Part shown: positions 36,101-47,749 of the stretch, in pieces | Position numbering within the stretch: position 1 is the stretch's first letter | Layout: the number at the start of each line of letters is the position of its first letter | Origin: Berberis thunbergii | Taxonomy: Eukaryota; Streptophyta; Magnoliopsida; Ranunculales; Berberidaceae | Assembly: GCA_003290165.1 (NCBI GenBank) | Contig: QNQO01005848.1 | Coordinates: 41,158 to 105,157 of the forward strand | Length of the DNA: 64,000 nt | Direction of reading: 5' to 3' | Notes under the pieces: model-generated | Told to the model about the DNA's origin: nothing | Databases searched by the model: none | Seen by the model: only the letters and a program-made list of their open reading frames with translations | Program-made: the position numbers and the translations under genes

Positions 36101-38339
36101 TATTAAGGACATAGCTCATCCCCTCAAAATCTGAGTGCCAAATGTCGGAATCATCTTTAAGTCGGAGGATGAGGTTGCGTTTCCTACAGAGGGATGCATA
36201 GAGATGAATTTTTATTTTTGTTACGGTCTCCTGCCTCGAGCCAAGAGATACCTGATTTATTTTACCAGAATATTTCTTCTCTAATCAAGAGTTCCTCTAG
36301 ATAATCTTCAAGTATCTTAATGGCCACCACATTCTTGGAAAAGGGGCGTTTATTTTGAAGAGCATCCAGGGTCGAGGTGGTTTTCGCGATATTTCTCTGA
36401 ATATTCCTGAAGTCACGATTGTTCCATTTAGAGAGTTGATGGCTCAATTTCTTAGTATTGATTTGAAAATGTTGTGTCGGGGTCAGATGTCTATGGGGAG
36501 TCCAAGTTGATTGAACCAGTTGGTGAAAGCTAGGGTCCCTGGTCAACATATGAAATAATTTGAAAGGTTTAAACTAGAAGAGAGGAACCCGATCCAACTT
36601 AAGAGCCCTATGGTCCAAAGAGGACATGTGAATGCTTGAACCAGTAGCATTTGGGAAGAAATGTAGCCAGTCAGTCAAGGCCAAGATCCTATCCAGTTTG
36701 GCTTTAATTCCACCACCAGCACCCTTTTTATTGTTCCATGTGAACTGAGAACCATGGAGAGGGAGGTCAATAAGGTGGCGAAAATTAATGAAATTTCTTA
36801 GATAACTAAGGTTGGTTAAGGTCAGAGTGTTTCCTCCCAATTTGTCCTCAGGATTAAGTATTCACATTTGTTGGCACGGATTGAAGAGCATACAGTTGTA
36901 ACATTTGTTGCCAGAAAATGTTCCTGTGAGCAAGGTTAGGTTCACCATATACAAAGATAATATAGACCACAGAAAAGTAGTAAAATAATCATCAACAACA
37001 CAATTAACGAAATATTTACAGGAAGATAAAACATGCAAGGTAATACCTTCCTTCCAAAACAAAGCAAGTCCGCCAAAGAGTCCTAGAGCAGGTATGGAGC
37101 ATCCATGTCTGAATCCAAGTCTCCGATGCAGGCGGTCCATTTTGGAATTGGAGGCTTTGGTTTATGAAATAAAGAGAATATCACAATTGGACTTTAGGGA
37201 GCAGGCCTTTAGGTTTCGGAATGCTCTGGAAGACCCCATCTCGCGCGCATTCCAAGAGACTATCATGGGCACCGAGACGACCCCTCCCGAGTGGTCGTCG
37301 CTGTCATGTGGCCCTGTGAAAAGCCTGAAGTAGAAAGAAATGTATCCACAACATGTGGGTCTGTTTGCAAAGTAGAAGATATGAGCTCAAGGTGCTCCAT
37401 TGAATTTGGCACAGAGGGAAGATCAACAACTCTGTGTCGCTTGTGAGATGCCTTGATATGATCATTAACATATTGGAACTGCTCTTCCAATTGATTTGAA
37501 CCCAGATAAATGACTTTCCTCTTACTGACTTTGAGGGTCGCCTCCCTACGAGCAACTACTTTCATGCTCCCTTTGATATTTCTTTTTTGGACTCTCGCTG
37601 ATTTGACCGGGACAGGAGGTGGAGAAGAGATATTGGTAGTGGTTGTTTACTGGAGCGATTGAGACTCTGTGCTGAAGAAAAATGTGTGACTATTACTAGC
37701 CTCCTTATTCATAAGAGATTGCCAAGATTCTTCCAAATCTATATCTATGATTTGCTGAGCAGAGCTTGATTGATGGAAGTAGAGGGAGTGAGTAAGTTTG
37801 TCTCGAAATCATTCTTAGCAGTAATCACTGTTTGTTGGCATAATTGGACGTCTTGGAACTCTAGATTCACCTCACTAACCGGGTTCTCCAAAACATTGGA
37901 AGCGAGCTGAAACTCTGTTTCTGGAGCAATCTCTGCATTCTAAAAACTTTGTAATTCCTACCAGTTTTCTACTTGAGCCTCTTGAGCAGGGAAGGGAGTT
38001 GGAGACTGGGTTGCCCATACAGATTCAGAGCAATTTGTATTGTGAATCGTCACTTGTGTATTAGTAGAATGATATGATTTTTCAGTGGAGAAGAACCTTT
38101 GTGCATTAGGTTGTTGTTGAGTCGACTCAGTACCGCACATTTGAACTCATTCCAAACTATTATCTATGAATGTGTTCACCCGGTTGTGGGGTGGATAAGA
38201 TTGAAGGTTTGATTTCCCCGACCAAATTGATAAGGATGCGGTTGAGGGAGGAAGGGGAACACGTGAGGAAAATGTTGTGGAGCTACTGTGGGGATGAGGA
38301 TGGGTCTCATAGTCGTTTGGTTTGAGAAGGCATGGTCTT

Positions 38340-39171
38340 TAGGGGTGGGCACGGGATGGGACGAGATAGACCCATCCCTATCCCATCCCGTTCATACGGG
38401 ATCGGGACGGAATCATCGTGCTCTCATTTTTTGACAAATTACTGCTTACCCAAGACCCAACTTTCTTAGTTGAAAAGAGGCAAAGGCAATTCGTAGAACT
38501 ACACATAAATGATAGTCTTAGATTGAGTATGCAACGTCATAATAAACTACCATAAATGATAGCTGAAATTCACCCTGTAATTAAGATTTTTGCAGAGTTT
38601 TGAATGACTAAGAGGTGGACAGTATAATGGCAATGGTGGACCTACTCTACTGTTTCAAATAGTAAACAAAAGGATGAGTAGATTTGGGGGGCTAAGAAGA
38701 ATGTTTCATTATTGCTTTTAAAAAAAACAGTCATTAAATTCATTATCTTGACACGAAATAAAACTCTCCAATGTAGTTAACAATCCCATTTTGAGTTTTA
38801 AAGAGTTTGCAATTAAATAATTCATTTAGAACTCTAGAAATAAACCAATATCAAGTAGTTGCAGCTATAGACTAATATCAATTACACTGATTTCAACTAA
38901 ATTCATTTTTCTTCAATTATACTAATATTGCAATCCTAAAATAAATAAATAAATAAAAATATTAATAATAAATATTGAAAAATGAGCTTGGGACAGGATG
39001 GGATTGGCGGGATTGAAAATCTTCATCCCATCCCATCCCATCCCATTCTAGATCAGGACGGGACGGGATCGAGATGAAATTATTCAATCTCATTAAGACC
39101 TGAAAAAATCGGGACGGGACGGGACAAGATCAGGATGGGAACGGGATCACGGGATGGGATGCCTACCCTTA
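38340..39171. mobile_element. hAT-like non-autonomous element, second copy of TAGGGGTGGGCA family
   Basis: This is an 832-bp element ending TAGGGGTGGGCA and TGCCTACCCTTA. Its flanks ATGGTCTT and CTAGTCTT match at 6 of 8 bases. Subterminal GGGACGGGA-type repeats and the AT-rich centre match 27599-28361 in reverse orientation. It interrupts LINE ORF1. Confidence 0.85.
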
Positions 39172-39513
39172 CTAGTCTTTGTTTGATAGAGGACCCATAA
39201 ATGCAGAGTAAAGATGGGATGAAGGCCCAATAAAAGGCCCGCAGCTGCAGGAACCAAAGGGAGAGCAAGCCTTAAGATAGGCTGAATTGTTGTAACCTTG
39301 TTGGCACCAGTTGGGCCGAAGAACTACTAAAAAAAATGGGTACGAGTCTAGTAATTGATACTGGCCCAGCTCTTCCGCCATATTATGTTGAGGTGATGCT
39401 GGGAATTGGGCCAAGGTGCCATAGTTTGCAAGTGGGCCATGATGGGGATAATTATGAGGATGTAACAGTATAGAGTCATTAGGAAGAGTGGGTTGTAGAG
39501 GTGGTGGGGATCC

Positions 39514-39535
39514 GGGGGGGGGGGGGGGGGGGGGG
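39514..39535. repeat. G22 homopolymer
   Basis: A run of 22 G on the + strand reads as a polyproline stretch in LINE ORF1 on the minus strand. Runs of this length are often miscounted in sequencing, so the reading frame across it is uncertain. Confidence 0.9.
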
Positions 39536-40971
39536 AGCAGGAAGCACAGGAGGAGGTCCTGTGCACATTTTTGAGCCGTCGGCGGTTGGGTATTAGAAGG
39601 ATTGTAATTGATATAATTGGCATTCAAGGTCACAGAAGGCTGTCCTGCAATAGTAGTATCAGTGGATAGGTTAGCATCTTGAATGTTCACTGTAGCTACA
39701 GTGCTACGAGCTTGGTTTACCACTGTTTCATTTACTGTAGCATTGACAACGAATTGTTGCCCATCAGTGGGAGGAGGATGAGAAGTCCCCTCAGAATTAG
39801 CTGGATGTTGAGGAAGAGATGGTGGTATGATTGAGGAGTATTTTATTGGCTCTATGGGGGAAGGTTGATTAGAGGCGGAGCAAAGCTGCTGTGAATTGTG
39901 GGGTATAGCTAGGGATGTGTTCGGGTGAAGGGTAGGGTTATAACTTGCATTGGGAGTGGAAGAAGGAGTCATTGTAAACGTTTTGGAGGATTTTGGAAAA
40001 GAGAAGAAGGCACTTGGTTCAAAGGTTTTGATCCTACAGGATAAGTTGAAAGGAAGGTGGAGCAGCTAATGAGCTTTTTTCTTGTACAATATTTCATAGT
40101 GGCAGGAGTTCTGGGGAACATAGGGCATTCCAGACCAAAGACGTGTTGCGCCCTTCCACAAGCAAGGCAAAATTTTGCGGGATCCTCAAAGCAGAATTTG
40201 ACTTTGTATTTTCTACCATTGGGGATTCCAAAATCTGTATCCATGGAGCACGACGTGGGTCTGTTCACATCCAACCAAATCTTGAAACGGATGAACGAAA
40301 TCTTTGTATCTTCCACTGATTCGGCATCAATCTCCATTACCTCACCAATGCTATTGGCCAAAGTATAAACTGTGTCGAGTTTAAGTTTACGACTGAGGAA
40401 TTCGTGAAGCCTAATCCAACAGGGAAATTTTGCAAAATCAATTGCCATGTAATCTTCTTGCCATTATTTGATGGATACCAGCCATCCAAGAACCTGCATT
40501 GAGAGCTAAGTTCCAATATTCTTTTCTGTTAAACCTGATGAAATAATAGTTATTACTAAGATCGTTTTTGCGAGGCAGACCATCAACTTGGTATTCCTGA
40601 AAATTATTCCATGGTACTACAAGGCGCTTCGCAAAGAGTTCTGTTCCCAGCTTCTGATGGTGCATATATTTGGCCACCACTTTGTGTTGAAAAGAGTATT
40701 CAGGTTCTTCCAATCCTTCTCCAAAACATGGAGGTGGTAATTTTGATTGTGAAGCAGCTTGTAAACCCAAGTTGTGGAACAATAACTCCGTATCGGATAG
40801 GGTGAGAGATGTTGGATTTGGATTGTCAGCAGTGGTAGGTGTAGTTGGTATAGTAGTCGAAGGAATCACTAGAGATGGTTGAGTCTGTTGGATAGAAATT
40901 GGTGATATTTGGTGGTTGTTGTTAGGCGGGAGAGCGAGGGGGAGGGCATATTGTGTATTCGGATCCATCAA

Positions 40972-41598
40972 AACCGAATGGAAATAGAGGTGTTATTGTT
41001 GGGGATGAATTACATTGCCATTCGATAATGCAGGAAAATGTTGGTGTTGGTTGGGATTACTAATAGCTCTGTAGGACTATCTCTGAGAGATACAAACTCT
41101 CTTAATTGAGAATCTGATGTGATTATGAAAACGGTGAGGGGATCCCATGATGAAATACTGAAACTGATTGATTTTATGTGTAGAAAATAGTAATAAAGAG
41201 AAGGTTGGGATTTAAATAGGGGAATGTAGGGGGGAGTTGGGGATTATAAACTGGAGATGAAGAAGGAGGAGGTTAAGAGATTTCGAACCGCTCTGAGCAT
41301 GAGACCTGCAAAAGATAAACAAACATGAAAAAAAAGCTACCACCTGCTTGAGGAAACCACAGCGGAACTTGGATGTCAGGAACAGGAACGAAAGCAGAAA
41401 GAAATGGTAAGAGGAAGGTGTTGAGGTATGGATCTGGTTTCAAAGAGGTAGAAGAGAAAGAGAAGACACAGAAAGGCTATTGAAAAAGGAAAGAGATTGT
41501 TTCATACGCTGAGTTTTTTCTGGTTTCAATGTTGAGTTGAGACACACAATGTGCTTTCTGAATAATGGGAAAAACAGAAAAGGAGAAACAAAACGGTT
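40972..41598 (-). other. LINE 5' untranslated region
   Basis: About 0.63 kb lies between the ORF1 start and the 5' target duplication. This is where the internal promoter of a full-length LINE would be. No specific motif was identified. Confidence 0.6.
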
Positions 41599-41626
41599 GC
41601 TTCGCTTAAAGCCTAAGTTGGTTTTA
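41599..41626. repeat. LINE target site duplication, right copy
   Basis: It matches 31250-31277 at 26 of 28 bases and marks the LINE 5' end. Confidence 0.85.
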
Positions 41627-42244
41627 CTCAATTATTATTCCCTCCCTATGTTGAGGTTTTTTCTGATTTCAGTGTTGAGGAGGTACTATATAGGACGTAG
41701 TTCTACACAAAACAACGTTTTTTTGTATATTGTGATACGGTGAATAGTTTTTAAAGACCGTACACTATAGTAGATGTGTAAGATTTAATTTTGTATAACC
41801 TCAAATAAGGTTATCTCTAATTTGGTATTTTTCATCGGAAAAACTTACACATCATTGGGATATTTTTAAGATTATATTTCTTGATTATTACGTCTGTTTG
41901 GTTCCCTCATTTTTAACATATCAATGAAAACATGGCTGCTCAGTCAATGTCTATTTTGTGCAATAGGGGATGCCAATGTTGATTGTGAATTTGGAAATGA
42001 AATTATATTATTTATATTTCTTTGGAAATGAACATGATGCTCATGACTTTCCATCCCGATGAAGTATTGTATTTAGTTTGAGTTGAGGTTAAGCGTTAGG
42101 TATCTATTAGATAAACTTGTAACGTGGGTTTGTACTAGAGATATTGGAAGTACTTGAAGTTTATCCACTTTTTAATAATAGGGTTATTTTCTATTCAGTC
42201 CTCATTCGTTTAATTATGTCTTTTTGACCCCCATTAGTTTTTCT
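41627..42244. other. Unassigned AT-rich DNA
   Basis: No supported feature. Confidence 0.5.
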
Positions 42245-42815
42245 ATTGCAGTCTACCCCATGATCGCGAGTTCAACTACGTTGACTCACAAACTTCATCC
42301 AAAATTTTCAAAATGACCAACTTACCTTTTATGCATGAGTTTGCACAAGTTTTTAAAATGACTAATTTTGTTTTTTTTTTAACAAATGTGGGGGCCAATT
42401 AGGAATTATACAAACTAATGAGACTTTCCATCCAAATTTTTCAAAATGACCAACTTACCATTATGAACGTGGATTTACACATGTTTTTAAAATGACAATT
42501 TTTTTTAACAAAGATGGGGCCAATTAGGAATTATATACAAACGAATGAGACTCACAAACTCCATTCAAAATTTTTAAAATGACCAACTTACCTTATGCAT
42601 ATGGTTGCACTTGTTTTTAAAATGACTAATTTTTTTTTTTAACAAAGATGGAGGGCAATTAGTTTGTATATAATTCCTAATTGCCCCCTATCTTTGTTAA
42701 AAAAAAAAACATGTGTAAACTCATGCATAAGAGTAAATTGGTCATTTTGAAATTTTTGGATGGAGTTTGTGAGTCAACGTAGTTGAACTCACGATCATGA
42801 GGTTAGACTGAAATA
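42245..42815. mobile_element. Snapback repeat with internal tandem units
   Basis: The outer arms are inverted: GTTCAACTACGTTGACTCAC near 42270 reappears reverse-complemented near 42772-42793. Between them, a unit of about 130 bp containing AAAATGACCAACTTACC and AACAAAGATGGGGCCAATTA occurs about three times direct and once inverted. It is probably a foldback or MITE-type element. No target duplication was resolved. Confidence 0.65.
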
Positions 42816-43099
42816 AAATAACTAATATATATGGTTTGCAAACAATGTTATGACTTGCATTAGGAATGATCTTATTCATATTATTACAGGTAATCATATG
42901 TTTTAAATTGTGAAAAATATAATAAACACTATCAAATTTTTTGTAGAATTTATTTATGTTTGAATCATATGTATTGCTTTCCAGCGAGCCAAATAGCATA
43001 CAAAAGGCCATGCCGAAGGCACGAGTGGGAAAGTGTGTGGCCACATCACGACTGATACACTAATGAAGTTATATAATTCAACATTCAAAAAAATTGTGT
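42816..43099. other. Unassigned DNA
   Basis: No supported feature. Confidence 0.45.
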
Positions 43100-43116
43100 G
43101 TTTCACCATAAACATT

Positions 43117-46100
43117 TTTTAAAGCATTATGCATATTAAACTATGAAAGTTCATACAGACCCGCTAAAGCTGGTAACTTAAGAGCCTCGATATTGAGGTA
43201 TCTACGAATATATTTGCATTGCAAATTAGAAAGCAAAATGAGAAGACGCCTAATATTCCAAAAAAGTGGACGTCAAACCCAATCCAAAGCAAAAGTCGAG
43301 CTTGTGGCCTCTGAGAATAGCGTCTCCAGCAGGGTTGTAGAATCACAAAAAATAAGATCAGACCTCTATTGTTGGGCCTGGATCAACAGAAAGGTCGCCT
43401 CTTCTGCGTAGAACTCAGCCATTGTGTTGTCCAACACCCTTTCCTGAATCGCACTAGTGACAGTAGCTAAGATGTTTCCATTCAGATCCATCACAATGAC
43501 TTTGACTGCCCCCGTTTAGTATGAACAAAGAAGCAAACATCAAAGTTAACAATCACAGTATCTGGATCCAGAATCCATGGGGGAAACAAGGGAGGGAGAG
43601 AAGCGGAGATTAAAGCTATGAGTATTGGCAAACTTGAGTTGAGCCTGTAAAAGATTAATTCTACTAGCTACGGGTGTTGTAAGGGGGCCAAAATACGGCT
43701 AGATTGGGGAGAGATAAACCCAGGGTGGGAATGATCAACTTTCCTAACCGAACTGAAGATGAGAGGGACGGAGTATAGAGTGAGTCTGGGAGCCTCCCTA
43801 TTATGCCGAAACCACTGAAAAGACCAGGTATTATTCAGAAGAGAAGTGAATTCAGTAGTGTGGAAGTTAGCTATGTTGAAATTATATTATTTGCAGAGGC
43901 GCCAAATGGATAAAAGGACGGTCGTAAACAGGGAGAACATCTCCTCAGTGGGATAGATGGCGGAATAGATGCCTTAGCAGAATCAAATTGGTCCTTAGCA
44001 GAATCAAATTGGTCCTTAGCAGAATTCAACAAAATTTTGAAAAAGCCAGGAATAGATGGCGGTGAATAGTGGGATTGTGCCAGTCAATGGATAGTGAAGA
44101 GAGCAGCCAATGCCGACTAGAGATCGAAAAAAGAAAAAACAAATGCAGAACATCCTCAGTATGATTGTTACAAAACACAACAATTTTTTATAAGAACATG
44201 TATTCTAACTAAATTGGTCATGGTAGGAAGAAAATTTTGACTAACTTTCCAGAGGAAAAAGATGGCACTGGATGGGGCCTTGATGCACCAAAGATGACAA
44301 AGAATTTTGGGTTCCAAGAGCGAGGGAGGAGGGTTCGAGGAAGAACCATTATTATGATCCTCAGAGAAAACTTAGGTGACATTCTTGACCGAGAAGATGC
44401 CTTTTTTGTCACCTAGCCAGATGAGTCTGTCAGGACGATCAGTTCTCCTGAGGCAAATATCGATAATATCTTTTGCAATAGGAGTCGGGGAAAGGTTCAG
44501 ATAAGGTTGGTCTTCCAGTGGATCAAATTTAAAGAAAATACCATCTAAATGTCTGAGATAGAGGAATGACGACCCGGTGCCAAAGGATCCAACATACAAT
44601 CGGTCAACAATAAACCTGATTTAATCCAGGTGTTATGCCAAAGGTCAATCTGGTCACCGGAGAGCACTTGCCAAAGCAAATAGTGTTTCACCTTAAAAAA
44701 AAAACCTTGGTGGTGCCTCGCCAAGTAAAAGAAGCTTGGGAGGGAGGCTTGCAAATCTGGAAAATGCTCTTAGAATTTTAGTAGATAGCCTTGATCTGAC
44801 AAGCTTTCGGAGAATAGGGAGCAGAAAAAGCATTCCACACATTTTTTTGCCATTAGGGAAAAATTATTGTTCCTAGTAGAGGAATATTAAGAGCCCCAAG
44901 ACGGCGAGGCTCGACAATTCTATTCCAAGTACAGAGATGTTTTGCTTTGTTATTTTCTGTACCATTCCACCAAAAATTGCGAGCAAGAGTATCCATTTGA
45001 TTAAAAATTCTGGAGGGAAGAAGGAAAGTTTGCATAGTAAATACAAGAATATAATTGAGAACTGCTTTGATCATCACAGTGCAGCAGCCAGCTTGGGAAA
45101 AGACTTTAGATTTCCATGCCGCTAATTTTATAGTGAATTTGTCAATCAAAAATTGGAAATTTGTGGCTTTGTGCTTAGAGAGTAATAAGGGGGTCCCAGA
45201 TATTTGCCCTTAGAATTATATAATCTAGATCCCAAAATCCTATTAATTATCTTAGATGTTTGGGGTGCACATTGCAGCTATAGAAAATTGAAGACTTGTC
45301 CAAATTAACTCCCTGTCCAGAGGCCAGACAATAATGTTGAAGATTATCTTTAACCGAGTGAGTTTCGGCTAAGGAAGCGCTGCAGAACATCATAAAATCA
45401 TCAAAATAGAGGAAAACTGAGAGAAGGGGATTGGAGCCTGATTTTAACTCATTTGAGAGTGACATTAGCTACGGCATGAGCCAACATGTGGGAGAGAGCT
45501 TCTGCAACCAAAATAAACAGATAAGGATAGAGAGAGTCGCCTTGTCTAATTCCTTTGAAAGGCTTCAAGGAAGGGAGAGGAGAACCATTCAAAAGAACCC
45601 GAAGGGAAGAAGTGGAGATACATTGCTCGATCAATTTTATCTATTCCTCTGCGAAACCCTATTGCTTGAAAATTTTGGAGAAAAAAAAACCATTCCACTC
45701 TTTCATAGGCTTTGGCCATATCGATTTTGATAGCCAACCAGCCCTAAGATTTTCGCCAAAAATGTTGTATTTCAGAAAATGTATCATGAGCTAGTCCGAT
45801 GTTATCAGTGATGGACCAACTTTTAAGGAAAATGCCTTAGTTGGGAGAAAAAATGTTGTCAATTAACGGTTTCAAACTGTTGGCTAGGATCTTAAGGATG
45901 ACCTTGTAAATAACATTACATAGCTTGATGGGTTGAAATTTATCCGACATGACCAGATTTCCAATTTTAGACAACAAGGCTATGAATGTCTTATTAAGTT
46001 TAGGGTCCATCTGTCTGGCCGAAAAGAAATTTTGGACCACTTCAATGACATAATGTTTGACAATGTCCCAATAGTGTTGGAAAAAGAAAACATGAAAATC

Positions 46101-46438
46101 GTAAGGACTAGGGGCCTTATGACTGCCCATAGCAAAAATAATGTCCCTGATATATTCAACATTAGGGATAGCCAAGAGAGCATCAGTGTCAGCCAAAGAT
46201 ATGATCGGGTGGAAGAGCTGAAAGATGTCATGGCTCGGAGAAATAAGCGAAGACTAGAAAACGTTGATGAAATAATCATTCAGGACATGATCTGTAGTCT
46301 TAGGCTCAGAATACCAATTGTTGGCCGAATCCTTGAGTCGCATGATATAGTTAGTTTTTCAGCGCATAAGGTGAAAGAATTTTGTGTTTTTATCACCATC
46401 TTGAAGTCGGTAAGCGCCAGACTTATTACACCAAAGTA
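43117..46438 (-). mobile_element. 5'-truncated plant L1-type LINE
   Basis: A 3.3-kb minus-strand LINE piece is flanked by a perfect 17-bp target duplication, GTTTCACCATAAACATT (43100-43116 and 46439-46455). It begins in the linker before RT and lacks ORF1 and the endonuclease, as 5'-truncated insertions usually do. A short T-run sits at its 3' end. It belongs to the same broad family as the LINE at 31278-41598 but is clearly diverged from it. Confidence 0.88.
43200..46400 (-). pseudogene. LINE ORF2 fragment: RT and RNase H
   Basis: RT frames on the minus strand include FQPIKLCNVIYKVILKILAN, WMAIKID-type sequence near 45730, GIRQGDSLYPYLFILVAEAL near 45535, and YFDD near 45400 where YADD is expected. 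The thumb region is at 45149-44853. The zf-RVT region is at 44.75-44.2 kb and a weak RNase H at 43.5-43.2 kb. Many frameshifts. A 23-bp repeat with CCTTAGCAGAATCAAATTGGT is tandem near 43973-44020. Confidence 0.8.
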
Positions 46439-46907
46439 GTTTCACCATAAACATTATTGTATCAACACTACACAAAAAAAGTCAATTCAGCAACGGCGTT
46501 TAACAGTTGCTAATTATCAAAAACCATAGCTAAAATGAATCAGCAACAGCTCAACGACCATCGCAATACCGTAGCTATTTGAATCAACAATGGTGAACTT
46601 TTCAGTAGCTAATTGGCAACGGCTAAAAACCGTCGCTAAGTTGCAAAAATTTCATCGCTGATTCCGTCATTTTATTTGAGACAACAACAATAACAACGGC
46701 TTTTAAAATGTTTGAGAGGGCTAAGGCTATCGCAAATTGAAAAAATAGAGATGGTTTTTGTCGTGGCTATTTAGTGACGGCCTCAAACCGTCGCTAAGTT
46801 GAAAATCAAATCGACAAAACGGAGACGACATTTGTCGTGGATATTTAGCGACGGCTTCAAACCGTTGCTAAGTTGCAAACCAAATTAACAAAATAGTGGT
46901 AAGTTTT

Positions 46908-46925
46908 TGGCGCCGTTGCCGGGGA
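46908..46925 (+). promoter_or_regulatory. Primer binding site of element A2
   Basis: TGGCGCCGTTGCCGGGGA is complementary to the 3' end of plant tRNA-Asp and is typical of Athila-type elements. Confidence 0.85.
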
Positions 46926-47749
46926 TTGTAACGATATAATCGAAATCTAAAGTTGTTTTTGCTTGTTTATAAATTAGGTTAAAATTTTTTTTTAAGAACA
47001 ATGTTACGAGTCACTTTCTTATTTGTTTTATTTGCTTGAGTTTGAATTAATTTTTTCATTTATTTTGCAGGCGGTCACACACTTAGGAGCTCAAGTGGGA
47101 ACAAAGTGAAATATTGCGATTTGCGTGGAAACTCTCAGAAATTGACTTCTACCGGGCGTCGCAAGTAACCCGAAAGAGGTTCACGCCGAAGGTAACTTCT
47201 ACCCATCGCATCTACATGCGGTTTCTGTGTGATCACTTGTTTTTAGCTTGTTCTAGGTAGTACTGCATGCAAATTTGAATAGTGACAGGATTGAGTTGAA
47301 ACTTCCATGCCCTTTCCAGCAGATAGGTTAATCACCATCTATTTTAGGGTTAGGAACCTAGGCCTTCATTGTAGCAAGATAATTGTCTAGGACAGGTGTG
47401 ACGCTCATAGGGACCCTCTTTGGACGTTTGATAGCTTAAAGTGGTCGAGTGAAGGGACATATCCCATCTGGGAACAGTTCTTGAACTGGCATTTCACTTT
47501 GAGCTAGATATTGGAAAAAGAGCTATGAGCAACTTTGCAGTGGCGGATTGATAAGAAATTACCGTGCCTCTCCCACGGTTAGGTAAATTGAATTGAATAT
47601 CAGCCCTGCATTAGTAAAGGAAAGCTCTAGGGTCGTCTGCCATTCATTTTATTTGCGCATCATTTAGGTGTCATTTAGGGTTCCATTCTTTTTATTTTTA
47701 TTTATTTATGTATTTAGAGTCGGGTCATCTTCATATAGTGGTTAGACAT

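Larger units (their letters stand above)
31314..37266 (-). pseudogene. LINE ORF2: endonuclease, reverse transcriptase, RNase H
   Basis: ORF2 starts at ATG 37264-37266, which overlaps the ORF1 stop as ATGA. Endonuclease: MIVSWNARE at the start, then a TAG in place of the Glu codon of the usual ETK motif, later GLFGGLALFWKEGI and GSQFTWNN. RT: FHPIGLCNVIYKVISKILAN, GLRQGDPLHPYLFILVAEAL, and the catalytic YADD box at 35223-35234. Next come the thumb and zf-RVT regions (35.1-34.1 kb). RNase H: 33.5-33.2 kb, with its C-terminus (NSEAHNLAHEVGL) at 31464-31314 beyond the nested hAT-like element. The stop is at 31314-31316. There are several frameshifts. The protein would nick target DNA and prime reverse transcription of its own RNA. 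Confidence 0.88.
37263..40971 (-). pseudogene. LINE ORF1: RNA-binding Gag-like protein
   Basis: ORF1 starts MMDPNTQYALPLAL at 40971. It has the plant LINE ORF1 layout: a Pro/Thr-rich N-terminus, then a DUF4283-like region (YYFIRFNRKEYWNLAL, after a frameshift FAKFPCWIRLHEFL), then a CX2CX4HX5C zinc knuckle (CLACGRAQHVFGLEC, about 40130-40175). A long Pro/Ser/Thr-rich tail follows, interrupted by a G22 run and by the hAT-like element at 38340-39171. The final frame, 37263-37565, ends in TGA overlapping the ORF2 ATG. The usual role is binding the LINE RNA. There are at least two frameshifts. Confidence 0.8.
31278..41598 (-). mobile_element. Full-length plant L1-type LINE with two nested hAT-like elements
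   Basis: A minus-strand non-LTR retrotransposon lies between 28-bp target duplications. It has a poly(A) tail, seen as poly(T) at 31283-31292. ORF2 (37266-31314) carries endonuclease, RT and RNase H, and ORF1 (40971-37263) carries a zinc knuckle. A leader of about 0.6 kb runs up to 41598. The two nested elements total about 2.5 kb, so the LINE itself is about 7.8 kb. Stops and frameshifts in both ORFs show that it is dead. Confidence 0.9.
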
